NCBI GenBank assembly: GCA_028692715.1
Contig: JAQUWU010000030.1
Span: 1 to 62,482 of the forward strand
Length of the DNA stretch: 62,482 nucleotides
Direction: 5' to 3'
Origin: Paludibacter sp.
GTDB taxonomy: Bacteria; Bacteroidota; Bacteroidia; Bacteroidales; Paludibacteraceae
Shown here one piece after another: positions 34,016-43,641 of the stretch. The stretch's first letter is position 1, and the number at the start of each line of letters is the position of its first letter. The translations under genes were made by a program, and so were the position numbers. Under the pieces are notes generated by a model. It searched no databases. It was not told the origin of the DNA and worked only from the letters and a program-made list of their open reading frames with translations.

Positions 34016-36079
34016 TTAATCTACACCTAAAGCTTTAAATACTACCTCTTGAGGCGTGCTATAAAAAATAATATTAAACGATCCCATCAATTCAGCAGGA
34101 ACTGTTCCCATATCAACAGCCGAAGTTATTGGCAACAAGATTTTCTTAACTCCAGTATCAAGGCAAACTTGAAGTACATTTGCTAATTCTTCCACTTTTA
34201 ATATTGTTCCACTAATACTAATATCACCCAAAATAGCAAGGCTTGATAGTGTTGGTTTGTTTAACGCAGCAGAACAAATAGCAATTACTGTTGGAAGTGT
34301 TAGGTATTTGGTCATTCCAATACCTTGCATATCTCCATAGTTTATTATGTAATCTTTGGTTGTTGTACTGATAGAATTGCTAATAGCTCCTGCATTTGCT
34401 TTCAAATAATTAAGTGCAGTATTGGTAGCTTCTTTCGCCTCTCTATCAGTTCCAAGTCCTGTGCGTTCAAACTTACCATTTCCGGGTAGCACTTGTGTTT
34501 CAAGACGATATACACCTACCATGCCATTTTTACCTCTTGACACAGTGTACACATTACCAGGATTACACATACCCTCTGGTATTAGTTTACAGCCACCTTG
34601 CTCTGGTACTGATACATATCGTTCTTCAAAACTATCTAGGTCAATGTAAGAGAAATTGGTGTCATAAAACTCCATTCCACCTATTTTCTTTAATTGCTCT
34701 TTTACTCTCCTACGCATTTCTAATGCTATAATCAAAATCTCTTCCAAATCTTCTTTTGCGAACTCACCATTTGGATAAATGAGCTTCAAGAGTCCACCTA
34801 CCATTTTTCTAACAGCAATGGTATCTCTTTGATTTAAGTTTTTACCCAGTCTAAAATATTTATCTATGGCATCTCCATATTGCTCTTTGCGAAGCTCACG
34901 TACAAATTCTGCTAAATAATCGGTGATAAAGCCATAATCATTTGTGAAGTGTTCTGGTCGAAATTTAGGAACTTCCCAACCGGGGATATAGCAGTGCATA
35001 CGATCCAAGAAAGCAGTATCAGTCCCCATTTCTGGAGGGAAAGGTTCAAACAAACTTGATGTTTTTAATAATACATCTACACTTTTATTGATGTTACCTA
35101 CAAATACCATAGAAGCACTTGCAGCCTTTTCTTCTTTTCCTCGTGCAAATGATCCAGAAGCCATGTAATCTTTCATGATTTGTATGCCATCTTTGTCTTT
35201 AAAACTAATACCAGCCACTTCATCGAAAGCAACACAATCCCATAAGCCTACTAGACCGATTGTTTTTCTACCCATGTTATAAAACAAGTTAGCAACTGTT
35301 GTTTGTCCACCAGATACCAAAATACTATTGGGTGAAATTTCTTTATAAAGATGTGATTTACCTGTGCTTCTTGGACCTAACTCACAAATGTTAAAATTAT
35401 TTTCAACAAGAGGTATCATTCGAAGTAATAACAACCATTTTTCTCGATAAGTTAGTTCATCAGCCTCCATACCTATCGAGCGAAGCAATACATCAATCCA
35501 TTCATCTTTTGTAAATGCTTTTCTGCCTTGCTTCAGTTCGTCTATATCAACATAAGGCATTTGAATTGGTGTAATTTTACGAACTTGTATTGGTGTTCCG
35601 TTTTTCTTTTCTTCCTCAATAAACTCATAATCTAACTGTACAATGCACCAAATACCACCACAAAGAAGTCGGTCGTATTTGCTAGGATATTCTTCTCCGA
35701 TAGGGATACCTTTTAAGCCTAGATTAGAAAACTCAGCCTCATAACTATCTTTTCTTATATTCAAATTGACTGTAAGTTTATCAATTACAGTATAACTTCC
35801 TTTTTGCCTTAACATTGATATGATTTTTTGCGCTTCATCCGGACGAACAAAGTTATCAGCCAAAATCTTTTTTACATTTACAACACCTGCTTCGATAACT
35901 GTTTCATCATCAGAGCTACAATACTGTCCAAGCAAAAATTCAAGTACATAAACTGGTACATTTGCCCCTTCTTTAATTTTCTTTGTAAGATCTTTGCGAA
36001 CGATTCTTCCATCAAAATTTTCTCGAAGTTTCACACGCAAATCTTCACGAGTAGTTGACTGTTCTTGTTCTAAACTCAC
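34016..36079 (-). CDS. brxL: BREX Lon-like ATPase/protease-like protein BrxL
   Basis: A 687-residue protein, usual BrxL length. CELGPRSTGKSHLYKEIS is the Walker A (about 231) and LWDCVAFDEVAGISFKD the Walker B of the AAA+ part. The C-terminal 130 residues follow the Lon-like domain (YLTLPTVIAICSAALNKPTL, LAILGDISISGTILKVEEL, VKKILLPITSAVDMGTV). In type 1 BREX this protein forms rings on DNA and is needed for phage restriction but not for methylation. It is the last gene of the operon, 11 bases after pglZ, and is followed by two terminators. The canonical Lon Ser-Lys dyad is not obvious, as in other BrxL proteins. Confidence 0.93.
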   Translation of the reverse strand: MSLEQEQSTTREDLRVKLRENFDGRIVRKDLTKKIKEGANVPVYVLEFLLGQYCSSDDETVIEAGVVNVKKILADNFVRPDEAQKIISMLRQKGSYTVIDKLTVNLNIRKDSYEAEFSNLGLKGIPIGEEYPSKYDRLLCGGIWCIVQLDYEFIEEEKKNGTPIQVRKITPIQMPYVDIDELKQGRKAFTKDEWIDVLLRSIGMEADELTYREKWLLLLRMIPLVENNFNICELGPRSTGKSHLYKEISPNSILVSGGQTTVANLFYNMGRKTIGLVGLWDCVAFDEVAGISFKDKDGIQIMKDYMASGSFARGKEEKAASASMVFVGNINKSVDVLLKTSSLFEPFPPEMGTDTAFLDRMHCYIPGWEVPKFRPEHFTNDYGFITDYLAEFVRELRKEQYGDAIDKYFRLGKNLNQRDTIAVRKMVGGLLKLIYPNGEFAKEDLEEILIIALEMRRRVKEQLKKIGGMEFYDTNFSYIDLDSFEERYVSVPEQGGCKLIPEGMCNPGNVYTVSRGKNGMVGVYRLETQVLPGNGKFERTGLGTDREAKEATNTALNYLKANAGAISNSISTTTKDYIINYGDMQGIGMTKYLTLPTVIAICSAALNKPTLSSLAILGDISISGTILKVEELANVLQVCLDTGVKKILLPITSAVDMGTVPAELMGSFNIIFYSTPQEVVFKALGVD

Positions 36080-36090
36080 TTTGTTCCCTC

Positions 36091-38685
36091 CTAATCGAAG
36101 AAGTTAAATTCTTCTACTGCAAAAGCAATATCTATATTAAATTCTTCACGCTGTGGCAAATGTAGACCACTTTCTTCTGCAATCGTCAAATAATATGTTT
36201 CCGTTTTACTGTATTTCAACGATTTCAGACTAAAGCTACAACGGAAAGTTCTATCCTGTCCATTTTCGCTTGTTTTATCAGCAATAATCTTTTGTGTATC
36301 GCTTATTTGAGTTCCATTAGAATCTACAAAGTACAGCAAATAGGTTGCAGGTTCACGATTATCACTCACAGCTTCTTTTTGATAAAAGCTAAGTGAGAAA
36401 ATCATATTGCTAATCTTCTTGCTAGAAGAAAGAAGATTTAATGTTACTGGCTGTGTATCATATTTTTGCTTGTTGCGTAAATACTCTTTTGCGTTATTTC
36501 TAAGTGGACGATATTCTATAACAGGAATCACCATTTCTTGTAAACTTGTTCCACCATGTACAAAGTTAAGTCCACCACCATTCATTTTAATACGAATACT
36601 CTCTCTAGGTGTATACCCCTCAAATTCTTCATTCATAAATTTAACAGGCATCAGATAATCTGGTGTTGCTCCTTTGTCAAGTATTGCAAATCTTCTTCCA
36701 TATTCAATATCTTTATTCTTAAAGCTAGACTTATCTACCTTATCATTTTCTTGTAAAGGACTATAAGTATATAAGAACCCATGATCTGCTGTAATCATAA
36801 TTTTAGTTCCACTAAAGTCATTTACAATAACACGAATTAAGTTCTTGATTTCGCTAATCGCTTCTTCACAAGCAGGGAATACTGCTGTATCAGAAGTATG
36901 GCTTGCCTCATCAATCGTATCGTGGTAAATGTATACTACTTCCTTACCTTTGACAATTTCATTACGTTCTGCACGTTTCAATGCAATAATATCATTGTAC
37001 TTCACTGCAACACTTTCAGCATTGTAGGATTTCAGTATCTTATCTCTATAATTGCTTTCGGTTAAACCACCATCAATTAGGACAGCAAGTTTGTCATTAC
37101 GCACCTGTGCGGTAAGCTCTTTATGTGGTAATAGGGCAGCCATACCAAACTTTGTTATAGTTGGAAATATACCCTGTCTATTTTGAAGTTCCACCTTAGC
37201 TTGTGTTTCTCTTTTTAGTTGTTCGCTTAGGGTAGCAGCTACTTCATAACGAAGTGCGTCCGAAACAATCACAAACACACGAGTGTCAGAACGCCTAACC
37301 TTATCATCATAAAAATCTTGTTGTTTTGCAATTTCATATACAAACCCTTTAGACTGGAGTTCTTCCTCAGAAACACTAGACCAGTTTTCACCTAATTTCC
37401 CTAAGAACCAATTTGTATATAGACCCTCTACCACCTCGGTAACGTGTTTTAATAAATCATCAAGCTCTGGAGTAGATTCTTTTAAGCTTTTTGTAAAAGC
37501 AAGATGATATAAGCGGTAGTAGGTATCCATTTTATAATATTTTTCAGTGTATAGCTTCCAAACTTCTTTTGCTTCTACCTCATGGAAACTTGCAGAATAT
37601 TCTTTATAAAAGCTCTGCATATTTGCAACCTGTAAAATGGCATCAAAATAGAAGCTAACTGTATCGCTCCAAACCATCGCTCTACGTTTTTCTACCATAG
37701 CCTCAATAGTAGATGTTGCAATAAGATGGTTATTAATATCAGTCATTAGCTTAATTAAAATACTTTCATTTATACAAGGGAAGCACTCTGTATCAGCAAG
37801 TTCTGTTATAGAGTGCTTTTCAAAACGCTTTGCAAGTCGTGTTTCATCTTCAACAGTTCTGGCAATCTCATATAAAATATGTTTTTCATCATTATGTAAC
37901 CAATCAGAGATAAAGTCATAACAATAAGATTGATGTGGTATGGAAATAAAGGCATCTAAACCTACTAAAAACTCGGAACGCAAAGTTCTGGTGGTCGCTG
38001 TAAGTAGAATATGTGTAGCAAGTCTGCCTATGTCCAATTCTTCTTCATGATAGCCTGTTGCTTGTCCTATCATAGCACCAAAGGCTTTATCTGCACCATA
38101 GTTTATAAAATCAGCATAGATAGTATTTTCATCTGTGTTCAAACCATTAGAAAGCACTGAACGCAGGATTCCATTTGGGTGTGTATCAGTTAAATTACAA
38201 ATAGCAGCCATAATACCTAAATGAAGTCCAGTTGGTGTTGTTATCGCCTTTTTATCTATGATAGCCGCAAGTTTTTTTCTACGATCCTTAGCATTAAAGA
38301 ATTTTCTATATTCTTTTACGCATTTACGCATTGCAGGTACCCCCGGAAGTTTCATTTCATCTATGTAACTCGAAATCAAATCAGCTCTAAATTCTTCACT
38401 ATGTAGTTCAACATTTAAAAGCCAGTTATCATCATCTGCTACTGAAAAGGGACGATACACAAGGAAATTACTCGCTGTATCATCAACTGTAATCAGCTTT
38501 TTGACTGCAAAAGTATCACTTCCTGTTAGGCATACTACTTTTGCATTTGCAAGTTCCATACCCTCTATTTTATCTTCAAACTCGCCATCATCGTCAAACC
38601 AAAAGATAATACGACGATTATAAAAATCTTTTACAGGTTCAGCGAAGCGTCTGCTTAAATCTTCTATTATTTTATCTAATTCCAT
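36091..38685 (-). CDS. pglZ: BREX alkaline phosphatase-superfamily protein PglZ
   Basis: An 864-residue protein. AGGAG precedes ATG 38685. It starts MELDKIIEDLSRRF and FWFDDDGEFED, the known PglZ beginning. The central PglZ domain has VFVIVSDALRYEVAATLSEQ (metal site, about 471) and IMITADHGFLYTY (about 628), the alkaline-phosphatase-like metal-binding motifs, and later VHGGTSLQEMVIPVIEY. PglZ is the hallmark gene shared by all BREX types and is needed for both methylation and defence. It lies between the inserted ATPase/ExK pair and brxL, with 11 bases to brxL. Length agrees with type 1 BREX. Confidence 0.95.
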   Translation of the reverse strand: MELDKIIEDLSRRFAEPVKDFYNRRIIFWFDDDGEFEDKIEGMELANAKVVCLTGSDTFAVKKLITVDDTASNFLVYRPFSVADDDNWLLNVELHSEEFRADLISSYIDEMKLPGVPAMRKCVKEYRKFFNAKDRRKKLAAIIDKKAITTPTGLHLGIMAAICNLTDTHPNGILRSVLSNGLNTDENTIYADFINYGADKAFGAMIGQATGYHEEELDIGRLATHILLTATTRTLRSEFLVGLDAFISIPHQSYCYDFISDWLHNDEKHILYEIARTVEDETRLAKRFEKHSITELADTECFPCINESILIKLMTDINNHLIATSTIEAMVEKRRAMVWSDTVSFYFDAILQVANMQSFYKEYSASFHEVEAKEVWKLYTEKYYKMDTYYRLYHLAFTKSLKESTPELDDLLKHVTEVVEGLYTNWFLGKLGENWSSVSEEELQSKGFVYEIAKQQDFYDDKVRRSDTRVFVIVSDALRYEVAATLSEQLKRETQAKVELQNRQGIFPTITKFGMAALLPHKELTAQVRNDKLAVLIDGGLTESNYRDKILKSYNAESVAVKYNDIIALKRAERNEIVKGKEVVYIYHDTIDEASHTSDTAVFPACEEAISEIKNLIRVIVNDFSGTKIMITADHGFLYTYSPLQENDKVDKSSFKNKDIEYGRRFAILDKGATPDYLMPVKFMNEEFEGYTPRESIRIKMNGGGLNFVHGGTSLQEMVIPVIEYRPLRNNAKEYLRNKQKYDTQPVTLNLLSSSKKISNMIFSLSFYQKEAVSDNREPATYLLYFVDSNGTQISDTQKIIADKTSENGQDRTFRCSFSLKSLKYSKTETYYLTIAEESGLHLPQREEFNIDIAFAVEEFNFFD

Positions 38686-38695
38686 AGGCACTCCT

Positions 38696-39229
38696 TTAGC
38701 TGATTAATTTATATTGCTTTGCTATTTCGTCATTTATTACTTTTACATCAATGTTCCATATCTTCATTTGAGGGAGTAGCTGTTTTTGAAGTGCATCTTG
38801 AACGTCTGACAGCCACTCTTTTTTATGTCCATTTATAACAAGATAGAATTTTATTTTATAACTATTAAAGTCTATTAAATCTACAAAATCTAAAATCTCC
38901 TTATTTTCATCTATGGTGCATTTTAAATTAGCACTAAGAAGCAAATTAAGTGCGTTGTTTAGTTTGTTATAAATTTCTACTATATATGGACTAGGATATT
39001 CTACGGTTTCTATCTTATTTGCTTTGTTTATCTCCACAGGTATTTGTAATTGCCTTGGTGAGCTTGATTTTGCTTCTATGAAGATTAGTTTTTTATTCTG
39101 CTTCAAGATAAATTCAGCCATTTGGACATTATCTTTTATATCTCCATATAACATTGACTTTTCAATCTGGCAAACATCATTTTCATCAAAGGGGCCGAAG
39201 TTCATACCTGATTCTGGTATTGTTATCAT
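38696..39229 (-). CDS. Small protein with ExK nuclease-like motif, partner of the ATPase
   Basis: A 177-residue protein. It begins MITIPESGMNFGPFDENDVC and then has VQMAEFILKQNKKLIFIEAK followed by SSSPRQ. The Glu in AEF, the hydrophobic strand and IEAKSS give a possible PD-(D/E)xK core (ExK). The C-terminal half holds FYLVINGHKKEWLSDVQDA. I do not recognise the family. Its ATG overlaps the stop of the ATPase gene by four bases (ATGA), so the two are co-translated and probably form an ATPase/nuclease pair like other defence duos. It is located inside the BREX operon, ten bases before pglZ. The nuclease call is an inference from the motif. Confidence 0.6.
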   Translation of the reverse strand: MITIPESGMNFGPFDENDVCQIEKSMLYGDIKDNVQMAEFILKQNKKLIFIEAKSSSPRQLQIPVEINKANKIETVEYPSPYIVEIYNKLNNALNLLLSANLKCTIDENKEILDFVDLIDFNSYKIKFYLVINGHKKEWLSDVQDALQKQLLPQMKIWNIDVKVINDEIAKQYKLIS

Positions 39230-40245
39230 TCTTCAAACTCCTTTTTCATCTCTACATTGTATAGATTAATGTTATCCTCTCTCAAAGCATTGTTGGATAA
39301 AAGTGTAAATTTAGTTTCTGTTTCACACTTCACACCATCATCAGTTTTATAAAGTGAATGATAACGCACATTATCACTATCTTCTGATAAAACTTCGATA
39401 TATTTTGCAAAGCTATAGTTGTGAGTTGCCAAGAAGATTTGCACACCATTTCTTGATAATTCAAGCAGTATTCCTGTAACATCTTTGTATAACGATGGAT
39501 TGATATTGGATTCTGGTTCGTCCCAGAAAAGCACAGAACCTTTTGTGATACTCTCGCTCATAATTAATTGCCATAAAATAGCAATCTTTTTAATGCCTTC
39601 GGCTTCAACTGAAAACTCAATTTTTTTACCATTTGTTTTTTCTATAAAGAAAGTATCATTTTCTACAACAACTTTACCATCAATTAGTTTTTCAAGTTTT
39701 GGCAAAATAGATTTGCCTATTTCTGGGATTTTCTTTAGGTTTGGCAATAGGGATTTACTTATAATATCATAATATGTTTTATCAAAAGGCATATCAAATT
39801 TATCATATAATGATAAAAATCCTTTAGAATGAGTTAAAATATCTTTTGCCGGAATAAATACCAAACTTTCAATAGCTTTAGGCTTTTGGGGTACGTTTAG
39901 TTTTGTTAATTCTTCATTACCGTAACTAACTCCTTTTTTTAATTTTATATCCAGATCAGAGAAATAATTATTTATTCCATTTTCATATCTCTTGTCTGTA
40001 TCATAAAATCCATATTCTAATTTATATTTTTCTGATACATTTCTTCTTAATCTTTTATCATCATCGACCCCAAAATATGCTTGTGGAGAAAACCATCTCC
40101 CATTAAAATTAGCATATAGCATTTTCATCAAATGTGTCTTACCCGTTCCATTTTCACCGATAATCACATTAATTCCACTTGCAAAATCTATATCAATGCT
40201 TTCAAAAACTGTGAAGTTTTTTATTTTGACATTTTTAATACTCAT
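39226..40245 (-). CDS. ABC/SMC-type AAA ATPase inserted in BREX operon
   Basis: A 339-residue ATPase. It starts MSIKNVKIKNFTVFESIDID, then INVIIGENGTGKTHLMKMLY (Walker A at about 29-36). Near the end are GSVLFWDEPESNINPSLY (Walker B with the following Glu) and VQIFLATHNYSFAKYIEVLS (H-loop), which is the AAA_21/OLD-like ABC ATPase pattern. It carries no Toprim domain, so the effector should be the small ExK protein encoded directly after it. AAGGAG precedes the start. It lies 11 bases after pglX. In known systems (Septu- or AbiL-like pairs) such ATPases sense phage and license a nuclease; this pair is not identified. Confidence 0.82.
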   Translation of the reverse strand: MSIKNVKIKNFTVFESIDIDFASGINVIIGENGTGKTHLMKMLYANFNGRWFSPQAYFGVDDDKRLRRNVSEKYKLEYGFYDTDKRYENGINNYFSDLDIKLKKGVSYGNEELTKLNVPQKPKAIESLVFIPAKDILTHSKGFLSLYDKFDMPFDKTYYDIISKSLLPNLKKIPEIGKSILPKLEKLIDGKVVVENDTFFIEKTNGKKIEFSVEAEGIKKIAILWQLIMSESITKGSVLFWDEPESNINPSLYKDVTGILLELSRNGVQIFLATHNYSFAKYIEVLSEDSDNVRYHSLYKTDDGVKCETETKFTLLSNNALREDNINLYNVEMKKEFEE

Positions 40246-40256
40246 AAATTCGCTCC

Positions 40257-43200
40257 TTACTTAATTTTAGTTAGAACATCGCCAAATATAGCATGATTAT
40301 TTTTGACACCATCATCAAGATCTATTCTAATCATTTGGTCTGCTAGGTGGTGTATTTTTTCTTCAAAGATTCTGATTTCTGTTTCTTGATCTTTCAGTGC
40401 TGTAAGCTGTTTATTTAACTTTACTCTTTCGCTTGTGCTTGCGTCTGCAATTCTGCGTTCTAGGTCGGCGATAGCTGTTCTATATCTGCCTTGTTGCTCA
40501 TGAACATAGTCAGTACGCACACGAGCCATTGTGTCCTGCTCATATCTGTGCATATAGATAAGTGCTTTAAATCCATTCTTTTTGCCACTGTCTATCTGCC
40601 AATAAATTGGTCGTTTTTGATATATCTTGCAATGGTCAGCATAGAAACTATTCAAGAAATAAGCTCTAATCACATCACGAGAAGTTCCTTTACCACCCAA
40701 AGCACTTGCAATAAAGTCTAGGTTTTGTTCCAAAGTATCAACACCATATACCACTTTTACAAACTCTATAAATCTGCCTACAATGTCATCTTCAAAGTAT
40801 TCATCATCACAGATAGGGATAACATTGTCCTTATCTGGAATAAAACTTGTGTATTTAAAGCTGTCAAATTCTCCACCAGCAAAAGCAAGACCATCTACAT
40901 CAAGTGAATATCTACCAAACATACAACCTACTGCATAGCTGATAAAGGATTTTATATCGGTGTGTCGATCAGCAATCCATAACTTAATGTCCTTATCTTC
41001 TACTTCTGGAGTAAGTTCATCTTGCAAACCATAAATGTCGATAAAGATTCTGTTTAGTTCTTTTTCGTTTGCTTTTAGTTGTTCGAATCTGTTTGAACAT
41101 TCATTTTTCCAATTTTCAAAATGCCATGCAATATCACCAAACTTCTCAATATGAGAAACAGCAAATTGTGAATTGACTTGCTCTAATTTCGCAACACTGG
41201 AAGGTACGATAGGGTGTCGGATAAAATCCCACGAAGTTTCAAAGCTATCCCAGTCTATTTTTGAGTGTGCTATACTTTCTTTTGATAGTGGGATAATTTC
41301 CCCTATATGTGTATTCAATTCGCTACAAAGAGGGATTCTTTTTAAATCTCCAACCTGTGTCGTTGTTGTTGGATTTAGTGCTTCAATATACAATGGTGTT
41401 ACTTTGGAATTCATAACTGAAATCATTTTATACAAATTATCAACTTCATCAGAAAAACCACAAGAGCCTTTAACATCGAACATGAATCCACCTGCACAAT
41501 ATCTACCCGCGAATGTTGTTCCAGAAATATCAGACCATGTGATACAAGGTTTTAAATATAAATGAGTCATGGTCGTTTTGGCTCGATTAAATGAAGTTGA
41601 CTTACTCCAATTTACAACATATTCATTATTACCATACCATTTTCGTTGCTCTCCACCTTTATTATAAGGAATCCATTTAGTAATCATTAAATCAACTTCA
41701 GAAATATCCTTATTGTTGAATGCAATAGACGTATGATAAAGCTCATACCATTTTCTAAGATACTCTTCGTTATTCCCTGTAGTCATTCCAGAAACGACTT
41801 CTCCTAAAGAACCTATATTTTCTGAGTTAGTAAACCAGTATGCGGCTGCTTCACTAACCCAATAAGCAATTGGATTTCCGGGAATATTTACAAAGTTTTG
41901 TTCTGTTGACTGATAAAGGTTTCCCTCTGCTAAAAATGCTTTTTCTTTACTGTCTTGGCTGTTAAAATCTACAAGTCTTTTATAAGTTCCTTTATAGCCT
42001 TTAGTATCGCTTTTTTTCATAACCCAAGAAGTAGTTTGAACAACTTCACCACCGATTTCTTCAAAAGCTCTTGCACCCAAATGAGCCATGTTGATTATAT
42101 CTGTGTGTAATAGTTTTGCCCTTAGTTTTTCATAGCTAGACAAGAACATCCATGAGTGCATTGTTACCATTGCAACATAAGCATCTTTATTTGATAGCTG
42201 TAAACATCTTTCAATGAACACAGCAAATAAATCAGACTTGCTATCTGGATATTTTTTCTTTACAAATCCGCCTAATGTAGCATTTAGATCTCCACTACCT
42301 TTATAGGGAGGATTTGTTACAACTACATCATACTTCTGATTTAACAATCTTCTAAAGTTCCAAGTATTTAGTTTTATATCATAATCAAGGTCAAATAGAG
42401 TTAATACCTCTGGAAGTTTTGGTTGTTCTTCCAGTTCATTTACTTCTACTAGAGAGCCATATTCTTCGCCCTCGGCGTAACCTATTGGACAATATACTTG
42501 TGGCTCTATTTTTCTTGTTAAAAATCTTCTATCGTAGCTTCTCGCTTTCATCATAAGAGCGAAATATGATAATTGATATGCTCTTTCATCTAAATCAAGT
42601 CCATACAAATTGTTTTTTAAAATACTTGCCACTGCATCTCTACTTGAATAACCTTGACTTTCATAAATTTGCACTAAAATATCAAACGCATATACTAAAA
42701 TATGCCCACTACCCATACAAGGGTCTATTATTTTAATTTCTTCTAGGTTAATCGGTTTTTTTCTGATTTCATCAAGTTTTGATTGAACTTCTTCTGTCTG
42801 CTGTGCTTCATCAAGATAGTATTTCCAATTCGATTTCAATTCTTCATTAGGATTTCTTTCAATCCAAAGTCTACCTAAAGAATTTTCAACCATGTATCGA
42901 ACTATCCAGTCTGGTGTAAAAAGCTGTGTTGCAGCAGGGATTTGCTCTTTACTAATTTTGGCTTTCTGCTTATCTACAATAGATTTAGGCTCGGTATTAT
43001 AAAACTGATATAACCAACCTAAAATCTGTACTGCATCTTTAAAATCTTCTTCTGGAATAATCGCTATCATCTGCTCTATGGCAGAACCCTCACGCAAGAT
43101 ATTATCCGGGAACAAAAGCTCGGTATAATCATCTATTTTAGGGAACATCTTAGGCAACACACTATGTAGGGCATTACATTGTGTAATGATTAAGTATTTA

Positions 43201-43628
43201 TATAGTTCATCTGTTTTGTTTTGCTCTTTAAGGTCTAGCACTTTTTCAAGGTTTAGTCCCTCTAGCTCCATGTGAATAGCTTCATCAAGAATTTGAGGTT
43301 TAAAATTGTTTTCATCATCAGTAAAAACACGCACCTTGCTTGGCAGATACCCATTCACTTCCATAAAACGAAGTGCGATAAAGCGATTAAACCACGTGTA
43401 GGCAGCTTCTTCCATTGCGTGTGCAAAACCTTTATCTTTTACTATGTTAATCAGTGCTGTACGCTGCTTCTTTTCTGTGGCTGTTAGAACTCTGTCACCG
43501 ATTGTTTCAATATTGTCTACAAGCTCGGCATTTGCTCGAATTTCATATTCTTCGGCTTTGGTAGAAACTCTTTTAATAAGTTCTTCTCTCGCCCATATTG
43601 CATATTTTTTAATGGCATTTTTGTCCAT
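40257..43628 (-). CDS. pglX: BREX adenine-specific DNA methyltransferase PglX
   Basis: An 1123-residue protein, normal for type 1 PglX. MDKNAIKKYAIWAREELIKR is the typical beginning. IIDPCMGSGHILVYAFDILV is the SAM-binding motif I (about 300) and YDVVVTNPPYKGSGDLN the catalytic NPPY motif IV (about 437). The C-terminal part, with WSDISGTTFAGRYC and a coiled coil (GRYRTAIADLERRIADAST), contains target recognition. It methylates adenine in a non-palindromic site to mark the host DNA and takes part in phage exclusion. It follows the UvrD-like gene by 13 bases. No phase-variation repeats or breaks are seen, so it should be intact. Confidence 0.95.
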   Translation of the reverse strand: MDKNAIKKYAIWAREELIKRVSTKAEEYEIRANAELVDNIETIGDRVLTATEKKQRTALINIVKDKGFAHAMEEAAYTWFNRFIALRFMEVNGYLPSKVRVFTDDENNFKPQILDEAIHMELEGLNLEKVLDLKEQNKTDELYKYLIITQCNALHSVLPKMFPKIDDYTELLFPDNILREGSAIEQMIAIIPEEDFKDAVQILGWLYQFYNTEPKSIVDKQKAKISKEQIPAATQLFTPDWIVRYMVENSLGRLWIERNPNEELKSNWKYYLDEAQQTEEVQSKLDEIRKKPINLEEIKIIDPCMGSGHILVYAFDILVQIYESQGYSSRDAVASILKNNLYGLDLDERAYQLSYFALMMKARSYDRRFLTRKIEPQVYCPIGYAEGEEYGSLVEVNELEEQPKLPEVLTLFDLDYDIKLNTWNFRRLLNQKYDVVVTNPPYKGSGDLNATLGGFVKKKYPDSKSDLFAVFIERCLQLSNKDAYVAMVTMHSWMFLSSYEKLRAKLLHTDIINMAHLGARAFEEIGGEVVQTTSWVMKKSDTKGYKGTYKRLVDFNSQDSKEKAFLAEGNLYQSTEQNFVNIPGNPIAYWVSEAAAYWFTNSENIGSLGEVVSGMTTGNNEEYLRKWYELYHTSIAFNNKDISEVDLMITKWIPYNKGGEQRKWYGNNEYVVNWSKSTSFNRAKTTMTHLYLKPCITWSDISGTTFAGRYCAGGFMFDVKGSCGFSDEVDNLYKMISVMNSKVTPLYIEALNPTTTTQVGDLKRIPLCSELNTHIGEIIPLSKESIAHSKIDWDSFETSWDFIRHPIVPSSVAKLEQVNSQFAVSHIEKFGDIAWHFENWKNECSNRFEQLKANEKELNRIFIDIYGLQDELTPEVEDKDIKLWIADRHTDIKSFISYAVGCMFGRYSLDVDGLAFAGGEFDSFKYTSFIPDKDNVIPICDDEYFEDDIVGRFIEFVKVVYGVDTLEQNLDFIASALGGKGTSRDVIRAYFLNSFYADHCKIYQKRPIYWQIDSGKKNGFKALIYMHRYEQDTMARVRTDYVHEQQGRYRTAIADLERRIADASTSERVKLNKQLTALKDQETEIRIFEEKIHHLADQMIRIDLDDGVKNNHAIFGDVLTKIK

Positions 43629-43641
43629 GTTTTCCTCCTAA

